Source: Rhodopseudomonas palustris (GTDB taxonomy: Bacteria; Pseudomonadota; Alphaproteobacteria; Rhizobiales; Xanthobacteraceae). From it: a stretch of 64,000 nucleotides of DNA. Where the stretch lies: contig NZ_CP041387.1 of assembly GCF_007005445.1 (NCBI RefSeq), positions 3,683,001 through 3,747,000 of the forward strand, in the 5' to 3' direction. Of this stretch, positions 27,346-37,610 are shown one piece after another (position 1 is the first letter of the stretch; each line of letters opens with the position of its first letter). The notes beneath the pieces are model-generated. The model was not told the origin of the DNA. It did not search any database and saw only the letters and a list, made by a program, of their open reading frames with translations. A program made the position numbers and the translations under genes.

Positions 27346-27380
27346 AAAAGCAGCCATCGCGAGGTGGCTGCTTTTCTTTT
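27346..27380 (+). terminator. Rho-independent terminator
   Basis: AAAAGCAGCCA (27346-27356) pairs with TGGCTGCTTTT (27365-27375), an 11-bp stem, followed by CTTTTG. The A tract on the other side lets it serve both strands, including the small minus-strand gene at 27455-27616. Confidence 0.85.
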
Positions 27381-27454
27381 GCGACGGTTCGAATTGCGAT
27401 TCGGATCGAAGCCGAAAAGGCCGGCGCGGCGGCCGGCCACCCGCGAGCTTCAGC

Positions 27455-27616
27455 TCAGCGGTCGGAGAACGTGGACGAGCTCGCCACCGGCGCGGGGTCG
27501 AGGCTGTAGGAGCCCACCGCGTAACCCTTCACGATCATTCCGGTGGTGATCATCACCGCGACCGTCACGGTCGCGAAGATCACGCCCACCCATTTCAGTC
27601 CAGCCTGGTCAGCCAT
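27455..27616 (-). CDS. Small single-pass membrane protein, 53 aa
   Basis: A 53-codon minus-strand frame beginning MADQAGLKWVGVIFATVTVA. Residues 9-28 form one transmembrane helix, followed by VKGYAVGSYSLDPAPVASSS and a short polar tail. It ends 80 bases from a bidirectional terminator and sits in otherwise empty DNA. The membrane-protein composition and clean helix make chance unlikely, but a ribosome site is weak. Function unknown. Confidence 0.55.
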   Translation of the reverse strand: MADQAGLKWVGVIFATVTVAVMITTGMIVKGYAVGSYSLDPAPVASSSTFSDR

Positions 27617-27760
27617 TGTCTTGAATTTCCCTCAGCCCTGCGTTCGTCGACCGTGACGCTCGCAAGGTTCACAACTTGTTAATATCCCGAGCGTTCCGGA
27701 GCCGTCTCGCGGAAAAACCCCGCATTTGGTTAAAATGCCGGCGGTTGTGTCCCGTGCGCC

Positions 27761-28243
27761 TCACTCCGCATTCGGCCGACGCGGCACGAATGCCGTGGCG
27801 AGGAATGAGAACACCACCTCGCCGCGCTGATTGATCGCGGTGTTGCGGGCCTGCAAGATTCCCCATTGCGGACGCGAATCGGACGGCCGCAGATTCTCGA
27901 TCTGCTTGTAGTAGGTGACGGTGTCGCCGGCCAGCACCGGCTTCAGCCAGCGCAGCTCGCGGAATCCCGGGGACGGACCGCCGGTCGCCACCAGCTCACC
28001 GCGCTTGGCGGCCTCCGCGGACTCGCGCTGGGCATCCGCGACCATCAGTTTCATACACACCGCGGCGACGTGCCAGCCGGACGCGGCGAGCCCGCCGAAC
28101 AGCGAGTTCTTGCCGGCCTCCTCGTCGAGGTGGAACGGCTGCGGATCGAACTGCTGTGCGAAGGTCTTGATCGAGTCGGCCGTGAAGGTGAACGAGCCGA
28201 CCTCGCGGCGTTCGCCGACCGTCATGTCTTCCAGGAAACGCAT
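27761..28243 (-). CDS. MaoC-like dehydratase (hotdog fold), second of pair
   Basis: 160-aa hotdog-fold protein of the MaoC family, which hydrate enoyl-CoA thioesters. FDPQPFHLDEEAGKNSLFGG contains the conserved Asp and His of the hydratase active site; the middle ASGWHVAAV helix packs in the fold. Start MRFLEDMTVG lies 8 bases after the stop of the paralogous upstream MaoC gene, so they form an operon and perhaps a heterodimer, as in other split R-hydratases. Acyl substrate unknown. Confidence 0.88.
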   Translation of the reverse strand: MRFLEDMTVGERREVGSFTFTADSIKTFAQQFDPQPFHLDEEAGKNSLFGGLAASGWHVAAVCMKLMVADAQRESAEAAKRGELVATGGPSPGFRELRWLKPVLAGDTVTYYKQIENLRPSDSRPQWGILQARNTAINQRGEVVFSFLATAFVPRRPNAE

Positions 28244-28251
28244 GGTGATCG

Positions 28252-28719
28252 CTATCCGTTGCTGCCGGCGGCGGCGGCGCGACGCTTGACGATGATCGGC
28301 GACACCATCTCGCTGAGCATCTGGCCGCGGCCGTTGCGCACATAGCACTTGAAGGTGACGATGCCGGTCTCCGGCCGGCTTTTCGACACCCGCGCCTCGA
28401 TCACTTCGACATCGAGCAGCAGGTCGTCCCCGGGGCGCAGCGGCGACATCCAGCGCATCTCGTCGACGCCCGGCGAGCCGAGCGAGGCGGTGTCCTTGAT
28501 GAAGCCGTCGTACATCATCCGCATCATCAGCGACGACAGATGCCAGCCCGAGGCCGACATGCCTTGCAGCATCGAGGCGTTGGCGGCGTGTTCGTCCAGA
28601 TGCATCGGCTGCGGATCGTATTCCGAAGCAAAAGCGATGATCTCCTCGCGCGTGACGCGGCGAGGTCCGTAGCGGCCGAAGTGACCGGGGGCGAAGTTTT
28701 CGAAGAACAGGGCTGTCAT
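28252..28719 (-). CDS. MaoC-like dehydratase (hotdog fold), first of pair
   Basis: 155-aa MaoC paralogue. YDPQPMHLDEHAANASMLQG carries the Asp/His hydratase motif, and SASGWHLSSLMMRMM matches the same helix in the partner at 27761. GDDLLLDVEVIEARVSKSRP is the conserved core strand region. The two proteins share the same layout and are almost contiguous, which suggests duplication and joint function on acyl-CoA substrates. ATG start, no other candidate. Confidence 0.88.
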   Translation of the reverse strand: MTALFFENFAPGHFGRYGPRRVTREEIIAFASEYDPQPMHLDEHAANASMLQGMSASGWHLSSLMMRMMYDGFIKDTASLGSPGVDEMRWMSPLRPGDDLLLDVEVIEARVSKSRPETGIVTFKCYVRNGRGQMLSEMVSPIIVKRRAAAAGSNG

Positions 28720-28804
28720 GGCATTTGCTGGTGGGAGGCCTGATTGTGGCCGTTATTGCGGTCGATCACAACCCCATCATTCGGTTTGTTGGGGGAGACC
28801 ACCG

Positions 28805-29098
28805 ATGTTCAATTTTCGGGACCTGTTTCAATGGGACCGGTTCATCACGCCGACCATCATCAAGACCTTCTATTGGCTGGTGATCGCGATGATCGTGCTG
28901 CTCGGCATATCCGGCGTGTTTTCCGGGCTGGCGGCGATGGCGGTGAGCCCGTTCGGCGGTTTTCTCCTGGTGCTGTCCAGCCTCGCCTCGATCCTGGTCG
29001 GGATCGTGTTCTCGCGTATCGTCGCCGAGTTCGTGCTGATCGTGTTCCGCATCAACGAACACCTCGGCGCGATCCGCGACCAGCAGGGGTTCAGATAA
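28805..29098 (+). CDS. DUF4282 domain membrane protein
   Basis: 97-aa inner-membrane protein. It opens with the family's FNFRDLFQWDRFITPTIIK block, then two transmembrane helices (about residues 22-43 and 51-72), then FSRIVAEFVLIVFRINEHLG, the conserved C-terminal signature of DUF4282. Start follows GGGGGAGACCACCG. Function of the family is unknown; it is often a small membrane accessory protein. It is divergent from the MaoC pair. Confidence 0.82.
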   Translation: MFNFRDLFQWDRFITPTIIKTFYWLVIAMIVLLGISGVFSGLAAMAVSPFGGFLLVLSSLASILVGIVFSRIVAEFVLIVFRINEHLGAIRDQQGFR

Positions 29099-29107
29099 CA
29101 AAGTGAC

Positions 29108-29219
29108 CGTCATTCCGGGGCGCGCGCAGCGCGAACCCGGAATCTGGAGATGATTTAAGACAGCACCGCAAAGAACGAGATTCCGGGTTCGCTCGCTGGC
29201 GCGAGCGCCCCGGAATGAC
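29108..29219. repeat. Dispersed palindromic repeat, family A (copy 4)
   Basis: CGTCATTCCGGGGCGCGC through GAACCCGGAATCTGG, then GAGATTCCGGGTTCGC to GCCCCGGAATGAC. It separates the DUF4282 gene from ychF. Confidence 0.85.
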
Positions 29220-29247
29220 TCGATGAGACGTCGCCGGAAGATCAGCC

Positions 29248-30345
29248 TTAGGTATTGAACCTGAAGTGCATCACGTCGCCGTCGGCGACGATGTATTCCT
29301 TGCCTTCCAGCCTGAGCTTGCCGCCGTCGCGGGCGCCGGCTTCGCCGCCGAGACGGATGTAGTCGTCATAGGCGATGGTCTCGGCGCGGATGAAGCCCTT
29401 CTCGAAATCGGTGTGAATCACGGCGGCGGCCTGCGGCGCCTTGGTGCCCTTGGTGATGGTCCAGGCGCGGGCTTCCTTGGGGCCGACCGTGAAATAGGTG
29501 ATCAGGTGCAGCAGCTCGTAGCCGGCGCGGATCAGCCGGTCGAGACCGGCCTCGTGCAGGCCGAGCGTATCGAGGAAGTCGGTGCGCTCTTCCTTCGACA
29601 GCGTCGCGATCTCGGATTCGATCTTGGCCGAGATCACCACCGCGACCGCGCCTTCTTCCTTGGCGCGCGCCATCACCTGTTCGGAGAACTTGTTGCCTTC
29701 GGCGGCCGAGCCTTCCTCGACGTTGCAGACGTACAGAACCGGCTTCGAGGTGAGCAGGCCGAGCATCCGGAACGCACGTTCTTCCTCCGGCTTGCGCTCC
29801 AGGAAACGCGCCGGCTTGCCGTCGCGCAGCAGCGTCAGCGCGCGGGTGACCAGCTCGAGCTGCTCCTTGGAATCCTTGTCGCCGCCCTTGGCCTTCTTGG
29901 TCAGGTTGTCGACGCGCTTCTCCAGGCTCTCGAGATCGGCGAGCATCAGCTCGGTCTCGATGGTCTCGATATCGGCGAGCGGTGCGACCCGGCCCTCGAC
30001 ATGGGTGATATCGCCGTCCTCGAAGCAGCGCACCACATGCGCGATCGCATCGACCTCGCGGATGGTGGCGAGGAACTGGTTGCCGAGACCTTCACCCTTG
30101 GAGGCGCCCTTCACCAGGCCGGCGATGTCGACGAAGGTCAGCCGGGTGGGAATGATCTGCTGCGACTTGCCGACCTCGGCCAGCTTGTCGAGCCGCGGAT
30201 CCGGCACCGCGACCTCGCCGACATTCGGCTCGATGGTGCAGAACGGATAGTTCGCCGCCTGCGCCGCCGCAGTCTCGGTCAGCGCGTTGAACAGCGTCGA
30301 TTTGCCGACATTCGGCAGCCCGACGATCCCGCATTTGAAGCCCAT
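29248..30345 (-). CDS. ychF: Redox-regulated P-loop ATPase YchF (Obg family)
   Basis: 365-aa Obg-related P-loop protein that in E. coli and humans (OLA1) prefers ATP and is tied to stress and translation. Walker A is [15 protein letters not shown] near residue 8; the [20 protein letters not shown] block is the YchF-type switch region with its hydrophobic replacement of the catalytic Gln. A coiled-coil insertion and a TGS domain ([20 protein letters not shown]) follow. The start [11 protein letters not shown] is the family beginning. It is downstream of pth, an arrangement common in bacteria. Confidence 0.95.
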   Translation of the reverse strand: MGFKCGIVGLPNVGKSTLFNALTETAAAQAANYPFCTIEPNVGEVAVPDPRLDKLAEVGKSQQIIPTRLTFVDIAGLVKGASKGEGLGNQFLATIREVDAIAHVVRCFEDGDITHVEGRVAPLADIETIETELMLADLESLEKRVDNLTKKAKGGDKDSKEQLELVTRALTLLRDGKPARFLERKPEEERAFRMLGLLTSKPVLYVCNVEEGSAAEGNKFSEQVMARAKEEGAVAVVISAKIESEIATLSKEERTDFLDTLGLHEAGLDRLIRAGYELLHLITYFTVGPKEARAWTITKGTKAPQAAAVIHTDFEKGFIRAETIAYDDYIRLGGEAGARDGGKLRLEGKEYIVADGDVMHFRFNT

Positions 30346-30365
30346 GTCGTCCTCGATCCAGAGTT

Positions 30366-30456
30366 CGTCATGCCCGGCCTTGTGCCGGGCATCCACGCCT
30401 TACGGCGTTGCCGCTCGGCGAAGGCGTGGATGGCCGGGACAAGCCCGGCCATGACG
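30366..30456. repeat. Dispersed palindromic repeat, family B (copy 2)
   Basis: CGTCATGCCCGGCCTTGTGC, then ATCCACGCCTTACGGCG, and the inverse GGATGGCCGGGACAAGCCCG, ending in GCCATGACGG. It fills the gap between ychF and pth within an otherwise operon-like minus-strand cluster. Confidence 0.8.
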
Positions 30457-30461
30457 GTGTG

Positions 30462-31073
30462 TTACTTGGCGACTTTGTCGCCCTTGTCGTTGTCGTAAAA
30501 TCCCTTGGCCTGCATCGCCAGGTGCACCTTGTTGGCGAACGAGGCGTCCTTTCCGTTGGCGATCAGCCCGGCATTGTCTGCGGAGATCTCGCACAGAGCT
30601 TCGACCCACGGCCGCTCGCTCTTGGCGAAATCTCCGAGCACGTGATTGTGCACCAGCTCCTTCGCGCCCGGATGGCCGACGCCGAGACGGACGCGAAGAT
30701 AATCGTTGCCGACATGGGCCGAGATCGAGCGCAGGCCGTTGTGTCCGGCGATGCCGCCGCCGACCTTCACGCGAACTTTCGCCGGCGGCAGTTCGATCTC
30801 GTCGTGAAACACCGCGATCTCGTCCTGCCCGATCTTGTAGAAGCCGGCGGCTTCCTGCACGGCGCGCCCGGAGTCGTTCATGTAGGTCGACGGCTTCAGC
30901 AGCGTGATGCGGATCCCGTCGAGCACGCCGTCGGCGGTCTCGCCCTGAAAACGACGGCGCCATGGCGAGAAGCCATGACGCCGTGCGATCTCGTCGATGA
31001 CCATGAAGCCGATGTTGTGCCGGTTGTCCTGGTACTTCGTACCGGGATTGCCGAGCCCGACGAACAGCCGCAT
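30462..31073 (-). CDS. pth: Peptidyl-tRNA hydrolase
   Basis: 203-aa enzyme that releases peptides from prematurely dropped peptidyl-tRNA. Family motifs: [20 protein letters not shown] (catalytic His20 region), [10 protein letters not shown] (Asn-containing strand), FHDEIELP (Asp) and [13 protein letters not shown]. The C-terminal [13 protein letters not shown] helix gates the active site. Starts at ATG 21 bases after the rplY stop, so the two are co-transcribed. A short charged tail ([10 protein letters not shown]) is extra to the core fold. Confidence 0.95.
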   Translation of the reverse strand: MRLFVGLGNPGTKYQDNRHNIGFMVIDEIARRHGFSPWRRRFQGETADGVLDGIRITLLKPSTYMNDSGRAVQEAAGFYKIGQDEIAVFHDEIELPPAKVRVKVGGGIAGHNGLRSISAHVGNDYLRVRLGVGHPGAKELVHNHVLGDFAKSERPWVEALCEISADNAGLIANGKDASFANKVHLAMQAKGFYDNDKGDKVAK

Positions 31074-31094
31074 GACGCGGAACCCCGCGCCGGA

Positions 31095-31784
31095 TTACTT
31101 CTTCTTGGCCGCCGGAGCCGCAGCCGCCGGAGCCTTGGCGGCAGCCGGAGCCTTCGCCGCAGCGGCCGGCGCGGCAGCGGCCGCAGGTGCGGCACCCGCC
31201 GCCGCCTTGTCGTCGTTGTAGCCCGACGGCGGCACGATGGTGACCAGCGTGACGTCCTCACGCGACACCGACTTGACGCCGGTCGGCAGCGCGATGTCCG
31301 ACAGATGCAGCGACACGCCGATGTCGAGGTTCGACACGTCGGCTTCGATGAACTGCGGGATGTTGTCGGCCGGCGCTTCCAGGTCGACGGTGTGGGTGAC
31401 GATGTTGAAGGTGCCGCCGCGCTTCACGCCCGGAGCGACTTCAAGACCCTTCAGGTGCAGCGGCACGCTGATGCGGATGGTCGCACCGGCGCCGAGCCGC
31501 AGGAAGTCGACGTGCAGCGGGAAGTCCTTCACCGGATCGAGGTGATAGTCGCGCGGGATGACGCGATGCTTCTGGCCGTCGAGGACGACGTCGAAAATCG
31601 TGGTCAGGAACCGGCCTGCCAAAATCCGCAGGCGAAGCTCTTTCTCTTCGACCGAGATCGGCAGCGGGGGCTGGTTGTCACCGTAGATCACTCCGGGCAC
31701 GCGGCCGGCGCGACGCTCGGCCCGGGCGGCCCCCTTGCCGCTCTTCGGACGCGCGGTCGCCTTCAGTTCCAAGACGCTCGTCAT
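31095..31784 (-). CDS. rplY: 50S ribosomal protein L25/general stress protein Ctc
   Basis: 229-aa Ctc-type L25 that binds 5S rRNA. The N-terminal 5S-binding domain contains RAERRAGRVPGVIYGDNQPP and DYHLDPVKDFPLHVDFLRL; the C-terminal beta domain includes KRGGTFNIVTHTVDLEAPAD. The last ~35 residues are an Ala/Pro/Lys expansion (KAPAAAKAPAAAAPAAKKK), longer than in most homologues. Followed 21 bases later by pth. The 324 bases upstream hold a family C repeat. Confidence 0.95.
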   Translation of the reverse strand: MTSVLELKATARPKSGKGAARAERRAGRVPGVIYGDNQPPLPISVEEKELRLRILAGRFLTTIFDVVLDGQKHRVIPRDYHLDPVKDFPLHVDFLRLGAGATIRISVPLHLKGLEVAPGVKRGGTFNIVTHTVDLEAPADNIPQFIEADVSNLDIGVSLHLSDIALPTGVKSVSREDVTLVTIVPPSGYNDDKAAAGAAPAAAAAPAAAAKAPAAAKAPAAAAPAAKKK

Positions 31785-31939
31785 CTGCTTAAGTCCTTGA
31801 TCTGTAAAAAGTTAAAGGCCGCGAAGCGGCCCATTGCAGACGTCGCGGCAAGCCTCCAGGGGTGCGGGGGCCGCTGACGTGCCGGGGTTCTAGCCGCAAA
31901 GGCCGCAAATGACAAGGAAATCGCATTTTCCGAGCACGG

Positions 31940-32073
31940 CCTCATCCTGAAGAGCCCGGCGCCGCCCGCAACGCGGCGGCGGGGCGTCTCGAAGGATGCA
32001 CCCGTGTGTCGGCTTGACCTCATTGGCCTTCATGGTTCGAGACGGCCGCTTCGCGGCCTCCTCACCATCAGGG
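31940..32073. repeat. Dispersed palindromic repeat, family C (copy 2)
   Basis: CCTCATCCTGAAGAGCCCGG, then GTCTCGAAGGATG, CATGGTTCGAGACGG and CCTCACCATCAGGG. It occupies most of the rplY-ubiK gap. I see no gene in the rest of that gap. Confidence 0.8.
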
Positions 32074-32108
32074 ACTCAAGCAGGCAAACTGGCGCCTGTC
32101 CGCCGTCC

Positions 32109-32387
32109 TTACGCCAGCGCCGTCGGGGGTTCGGAGCCGCCGCCCTGACGGGCTTCCAGCGCGGCGATCCGGGCTTTCAGCGCCTCGTTCTCTTCGCGGG
32201 TGAGGCGGACCATCTCCTTGAACGCCTCGAACTCCTCGCGCTTCACCAGATCGAGGTCGCGCAGGATCTTCTCGGCCTGGCTGCGCACCACCCCGTCGAG
32301 CTCGCGCTTGACGCCCTGCGCGGCGCCGGCGGCGTCGTTCATCAGGCGGCCGATCTCGTCGAAAAGCCGGTTGTTGGTCTGGGTCAT
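32109..32387 (-). CDS. ubiK: Accessory factor UbiK family (BMFP) protein
   Basis: 92-aa BMFP-domain protein; UbiK assists ubiquinone biosynthesis complex activity and binds lipids. A helical N-terminal part (NNRLFDEIGRLMNDAAGAAQ) is followed by a long coiled coil (KREEFEAFKEMVRLTREENE, then ALKARIAALEAR) that trimerises in family members. The short tail is low-complexity. Single ATG start. Divergent from lgt across a 253-base gap in which I see no other gene. Confidence 0.82.
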   Translation of the reverse strand: MTQTNNRLFDEIGRLMNDAAGAAQGVKRELDGVVRSQAEKILRDLDLVKREEFEAFKEMVRLTREENEALKARIAALEARQGGGSEPPTALA

Positions 32388-32640
32388 GGTCGAGATCTCC
32401 GTCGCGCATCGTGCGCGGTTGCAGGCCGAACAGGCGTTGGCGGTGACAATGGCGATGGATCGGGCCTACTTCAAGGCCGCCTGACGCGCCCCGCGCCGGC
32501 CCGATCCAATGTGCCCCTCCTTGCGACGTTCGCACCCTCGTCGCAAGGTCGATTTAAGGATCGGTCGACAACTCCGGCGGCGCGCGCGGCGGCAATTGAC
32601 GCTGTACCGTTGCGGGCTTTGGAGATAAGCCAAACCCACA

Positions 32641-33492
32641 ATGCCATTCTTCGCCGTCGCCTTTCCCGTATTCGATCCGGTGGCCGTCGCGATCGGTCCG
32701 TTCGCGATCCGCTGGTACGCGCTGGCCTATATTGCCGGCATTGTGGTCGGCTGGCTGTACGCCCGCATCCTGATCAAGCGTCAGCGGCTGTGGGGCGGCC
32801 CGTCGCCGATCTCGCTGGAGGCGTTCGACGACTTCATCCTGTGGATCACCATCGGCATCATCCTCGGCGGCCGCGCCGGCTATGTGCTGTTCTACAATCT
32901 CGACTTCTTCATCCGGCATCCGGCGGAGATCTTCGAATTGTGGAAGGGCGGAATGTCGTTCCACGGCGGCTTCATTGGCTGCGTGCTGGCGGTCGTGCTG
33001 TTCGGATGGAAGCGCAAGGTGCCGATCCTGTCGCTCGGCGACATCACCTGCGCGGTCGGCCCGATCGGGCTGTTCCTCGGCCGCATCGCCAACTTCATCA
33101 ACGGCGAATTGTGGGGCCGGCCGGCCGACGCCTCGGTGCCGTGGGCGATGGTGTTTCCCAATGCCGGGCCGCTGCCGCGGCATCCGAGCCAGCTTTATGA
33201 AGCCGGGCTCGAGGGCATCGCGCTGTTCATCGTGCTGGCGGTGATGATCCGCGCCGGCGCGTTGAAGCGGCCGGGCCTGATCATCGGCGCGTTCCTGGCT
33301 TTCTACGGCCTCGCCCGCATCACCGGCGAATTCTTCCGCGAGCCCGACCCGCAGCTCGGCTTCCTGTGGGGCGGCATGACCATGGGGATGCTGCTGTCTG
33401 TGCCGATGGTGATCGTCGGCATCGCGGTGATGATCACGACCTGGCGTCGCGGACGAGCGGCGGCGCCCCGGTCCGGCGAGGTGGCGTCATGA
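32641..33492 (+). CDS. lgt: Prolipoprotein diacylglyceryl transferase
   Basis: 283-aa inner-membrane enzyme that attaches diacylglycerol to the lipobox cysteine of prolipoproteins, the first step of lipoprotein maturation. Seven hydrophobic helices. Signature elements: AYIAGI near the start, [11 protein letters not shown] (conserved Arg), [10 protein letters not shown] (His), [15 protein letters not shown] and HPSQLYEA. The stop overlaps the next gene's ATG (ATGA). The later lipoprotein-signal peptidase lspA is elsewhere in the window (51187). A lipoprotein gene is at 35626. Confidence 0.95.
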   Translation: MPFFAVAFPVFDPVAVAIGPFAIRWYALAYIAGIVVGWLYARILIKRQRLWGGPSPISLEAFDDFILWITIGIILGGRAGYVLFYNLDFFIRHPAEIFELWKGGMSFHGGFIGCVLAVVLFGWKRKVPILSLGDITCAVGPIGLFLGRIANFINGELWGRPADASVPWAMVFPNAGPLPRHPSQLYEAGLEGIALFIVLAVMIRAGALKRPGLIIGAFLAFYGLARITGEFFREPDPQLGFLWGGMTMGMLLSVPMVIVGIAVMITTWRRGRAAAPRSGEVAS

Positions 33493-34628
33493 TCGACCAG
33501 ACTGCGCTCGCCACCGAGATCAAGCGGCTGATCAAGGCGGCCGGCCCGATGCCGGTGTGGCGCTACATGGAATTGTGCCTCAGCCATCCCGAGCACGGCT
33601 ACTACGTCACCCGCGATCCGCTCGGCCGCGAAGGCGATTTCACCACTTCGCCCGAGATCAGCCAGATGTTCGGCGAACTGCTCGGGCTGTGGTCGGCTTC
33701 GGTGTGGAAGGCCGCCGACGAGCCGCAGACGCTGCGGCTGATCGAGATCGGACCCGGCCGCGGCACCATGATGGCCGACGCGCTGCGCGCGCTGCGGGTG
33801 CTGCCGATCCTGTACCAGTCGCTCAGCGTGCATCTGGTCGAGATCAATCCGGTGCTGCGCCAGAAGCAGCAGACCACGCTGGCCGGCATCCGCAACATCC
33901 ACTGGCACGACAGCTTCGACGACGTGCCGGAAGGCCCCGCCGTCGTTCTCGCCAACGAATATTTCGACGTGCTGCCGATCCACCAGGCGACCAAGCGCGA
34001 GACCGGCTGGCACGAGCGGGTGATCGAGATCGGCCCGGCCGGCGAATTGGTGTTCGGCGTCGCCGCCGATCCGATCCCCGGTTTCGAGGCGCTGCTGCCG
34101 CCATTGGCGCGGCTGGCACCGCCCGGCGCGGTGTTCGAATGGCGGCCGGACGCCGAAATCCTCAAGATCGCCAGCCGGGTGCGCGACCAGGGCGGCGCCG
34201 CACTGATCATCGATTACGGCCATCTGCGCAGCGACGTCGGCGACACGTTCCAGGCGATCGCCAGCCACAGCTATGCCGATCCGCTGCAGCATCCCGGCCG
34301 CGCCGACCTCACCGCGCATGTCGATTTCGACGCGCTCGGCCGCGCCGCCGAAAGCGTCGGCGCCCGCGCCCATGGTCCGGTGACGCAGGGCACGTTCCTG
34401 AGGCGGCTCGGCATCGAAACCCGGGCGCTGTCGCTGATGGCGAAGGCGACGCCGCAGGTGTCGGAAGACATCGCCGGCGCGCTGCAGCGCCTGACCGGCG
34501 AAGGCCGCGGCGCAATGGGCTCGATGTTCAAGGTGATCGGGGTGTCCGATCCGAAGATCGAGACCCTGGTCGCGCTCAGCGACGACACCGATCGCGCCGC
34601 CGAGCGCCGGCAAGGGATCAGCGGATGA
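33489..34628 (+). CDS. SAM-dependent methyltransferase, MidA/NDUFAF7 family
   Basis: 379-aa class I methyltransferase of the MidA/NDUFAF7 family; the mitochondrial member methylates an arginine of complex I subunit NDUFS2. [19 protein letters not shown] is the SAM motif I, preceded by the diagnostic [35 protein letters not shown] is motif II, and [20 protein letters not shown] another family block. It overlaps lgt and pgeF by four bases at each end, so all three are translationally coupled. The target protein in bacteria is unknown. Confidence 0.9.
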   Translation: MIDQTALATEIKRLIKAAGPMPVWRYMELCLSHPEHGYYVTRDPLGREGDFTTSPEISQMFGELLGLWSASVWKAADEPQTLRLIEIGPGRGTMMADALRALRVLPILYQSLSVHLVEINPVLRQKQQTTLAGIRNIHWHDSFDDVPEGPAVVLANEYFDVLPIHQATKRETGWHERVIEIGPAGELVFGVAADPIPGFEALLPPLARLAPPGAVFEWRPDAEILKIASRVRDQGGAALIIDYGHLRSDVGDTFQAIASHSYADPLQHPGRADLTAHVDFDALGRAAESVGARAHGPVTQGTFLRRLGIETRALSLMAKATPQVSEDIAGALQRLTGEGRGAMGSMFKVIGVSDPKIETLVALSDDTDRAAERRQGISG

Positions 34629-35398
34629 TCATCACCTCGCCGCTGCTCGGGGCCGCGCCGGGCGTGCGTCACGCGTTCTTCACCCGCGAAGGCGGCGTAT
34701 CCGAGGGGATCTATGCCGGGCTGAACGCCGGCGTCGGCTCGAACGACGACCCGGCCAAGGTTGCCGAGAACCGGCGGCGGATGGCAGCAGCGCTGGGGGT
34801 CGCGTCGGAGCATTTCCTCACCGTCCATCAGGTGCACTCGCCGGACGTGGCGGTGGCCGAGACGCCTTGGGCCGCGGCGAACCGGCCGAAGGCCGACGCC
34901 ATCGTGACCCGGACGCCGGGTCTCGCGATCGGAGCCTCTGCGGCCGATTGCGGTCCGATCCTGTTCGCCGATCCGGCCGCGCGGGTGATCGGCGCCGCCC
35001 ATGCCGGCTGGAAGGGCGCGCTGACCGGCGTGCTGGAATCCACCCTCGATGCGATGGAACGGCTCGGCGCCGCCCGCAGCCGCGTCGTCGCCGCGATCGG
35101 CCCGCTGATCCGGCAGCCGTCTTACGAGGTCGGCGACGAGTTCGTCGCCCGCTTCACCGCGGCCGATCCGGCCTACGCGGCCTTCTTCGCCGCAGCCGAA
35201 CGCGCCGGCCACGCGATGTTCGACCTCGGCGGCTTCATCCGGATGCGGCTTCAGACCGCCGGCGTCGGGGCGATCGATGATCTCGGCATCGACACCTATC
35301 CGGACGAGCGATTCTTCTCCTATCGCCGTACCACGCATCGCAACGAGCCGGACTACGGCCGCCACGTCCATGCCATCGTGCTGGACACGGACGCCTGA
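34625..35398 (+). CDS. pgeF: Peptidoglycan editing factor PgeF/purine nucleoside phosphorylase LACC1-like
   Basis: 257-aa member of the YfiH/LACC1 family. Members act as purine nucleoside phosphorylase/adenosine deaminase and, in E. coli, prevent misincorporation of amino acids into peptidoglycan. Metal and active-site ligands are in TVHQVHS, SAADCGPILF and GAAHAGWKG. C-terminal DPYC-like element is replaced by a short DERFFSYRRTTHRNEPDYGR block. ATG overlaps the upstream TGA. It is the third gene of the lgt operon. Confidence 0.92.
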   Translation: MIITSPLLGAAPGVRHAFFTREGGVSEGIYAGLNAGVGSNDDPAKVAENRRRMAAALGVASEHFLTVHQVHSPDVAVAETPWAAANRPKADAIVTRTPGLAIGASAADCGPILFADPAARVIGAAHAGWKGALTGVLESTLDAMERLGAARSRVVAAIGPLIRQPSYEVGDEFVARFTAADPAYAAFFAAAERAGHAMFDLGGFIRMRLQTAGVGAIDDLGIDTYPDERFFSYRRTTHRNEPDYGRHVHAIVLDTDA

Positions 35399-35625
35399 GT
35401 GCCGCGCCTCCGGCAAGCGGCAATGATGAACGAGAATTAACCACGTTGGTTTACGCCCGAGCCCCCGGCAGTCGCGGCAATCGATTGAAAATTTTAGATA
35501 AATTTGATCCGGCCGGCGGCAAAGGGTTAACCTGGGACTCGCCCCGCCCTAGACCTTAATGCATTTTAACGATATCGCTTCCGTCGTTCGGCGGCCGCTG
35601 CGCCGCGCTTTCGACGGGACCCTGC

Positions 35626-36234
35626 ATGTCGGCTCGCCTGCCCCGCCTGATCGCCTCGCGCACGACGCGCACCGCCCTTCTGCTCGCACTGCTCACCGGC
35701 CTCGCCGGCTGCGTCACCCAAGGCGGCCCCGGTGCCGGTCCGATGGCTTCGGCAGGCGGCAGCGGCGTCGCGTTCGAGTCGATCGACGGCCCGCCGCCGC
35801 AGGTGTTCGACCGCATGGTCGCGGTGCTCGACAGTGAATCCAAGCTGCGCCAGATCCCGGTGGTCTCTCGCGAGGGCGGCGCGGCCTATCGGGTCCGCAG
35901 CTATCTGTCGGCGCAGGTCCGCGGCAATCGCACCAACATCGCCTGGGTGTGGGACGTTTACGACCGCGACCAGCAGCGCGCGCTGCGGCTGTCCGGTGAG
36001 GAACCGGCCGGCAACGGCCGCGATGCATGGGCGCAGGCCGACGACGTGGTGCTGCGCCGGATCGCCCAGGCCGGCTTGACCGGGCTCGGCCGATTGGTGA
36101 ACGGCGGGTTACCAGCCGAGCCGGCCGCGCCTTCGGCGACAGCGGCGAGCGGTCCGGCGATCGCGAGCGCCGAGCCGGCACCGGCGGCAAGCAGCGATGC
36201 GCCCTCCGCAGCCCTGAGTTACGCTGCACGCTGA
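35626..36234 (+). CDS. Outer-membrane lipoprotein, function unknown
   Basis: 202-aa lipoprotein. The signal peptide ends in the lipobox LAGC with acylated Cys29, preceded by a hydrophobic LLLALLTG core. A small alpha/beta domain of ~120 residues follows (VFDRMVAVLDSESKLRQIPV, then a NIAWVWDVYDRDQQRAL strand region), similar in layout to other alphaproteobacterial lipoproteins of unknown role. The last 50 residues are Ala/Pro-rich and disordered. Position 4-aa after Cys is not Asp at +2 (Val), consistent with export to the outer membrane. No operon link. Confidence 0.78.
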   Translation: MSARLPRLIASRTTRTALLLALLTGLAGCVTQGGPGAGPMASAGGSGVAFESIDGPPPQVFDRMVAVLDSESKLRQIPVVSREGGAAYRVRSYLSAQVRGNRTNIAWVWDVYDRDQQRALRLSGEEPAGNGRDAWAQADDVVLRRIAQAGLTGLGRLVNGGLPAEPAAPSATAASGPAIASAEPAPAASSDAPSAALSYAAR

Positions 36235-36402
36235 TTGCCGCAATTGCACGCGACATAGGTCGAATCCGCACCGGAAAACCGTCACGATGGGTTGCCATCG
36301 CTGGCGGGCGACTGATATCACCTCGCTCGCAAAACAGTCCGATTTCGCGAGTCAACCGATATGCTGAACGTAGTATCCACCGCGCCGAGGGGGGACGCGT
36401 CG

Positions 36403-37356
<954 letters not shown>

Positions 37357-37401
37357 GTTTCCCTGATCTCCGTCGTCATTCGACGCAATCAGCGTCTCTT
37401 T

Positions 37402-37583
37402 TGTCATTCCGGGCGCGCGAGTAGAGCTCGCGAACCCGGAATCTCTTAATCGACAAGAACGTCGTCATTCCGGGGCGCTCACGAAGTGAGCGAACCCGGA
37501 ATCTCGACGTTCGAGGCACCAGCGATATTTCAACAATCTCTGGATTCCGGGTTCGCGAGCTTCGCTCGCGCCCCGGAATGACG
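37402..37583. repeat. Cluster of dispersed palindromic repeats, family A (copy 5)
   Basis: Two left-hand units (GTCATTCCGGGCGCGCGAGT at 37402 and GTCATTCCGGGGCGCTCACG ~60 bases later), each followed by GAACCCGGAATCTC, then one right-hand unit ending GCCCCGGAATGACG. This looks like one element nested in, or duplicated beside, another. It fills the gap between prs and ribH. Confidence 0.8.
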
Positions 37584-37610
37584 GAGTCATTCGACCACAC
37601 GATCCCGCGA

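Noticed and set aside
36361..36402. Upstream ATG giving prs 14 extra residues
   Set aside because: The purine-rich ribosome site GAGGGGGGAC lies between this ATG and the later one, which begins the conserved PRPP synthase domain.
37402..37583. CRISPR-like appearance of repeated units
   Set aside because: Units are inverted, unequal in spacing and shared with scattered single copies; no cas genes nearby.
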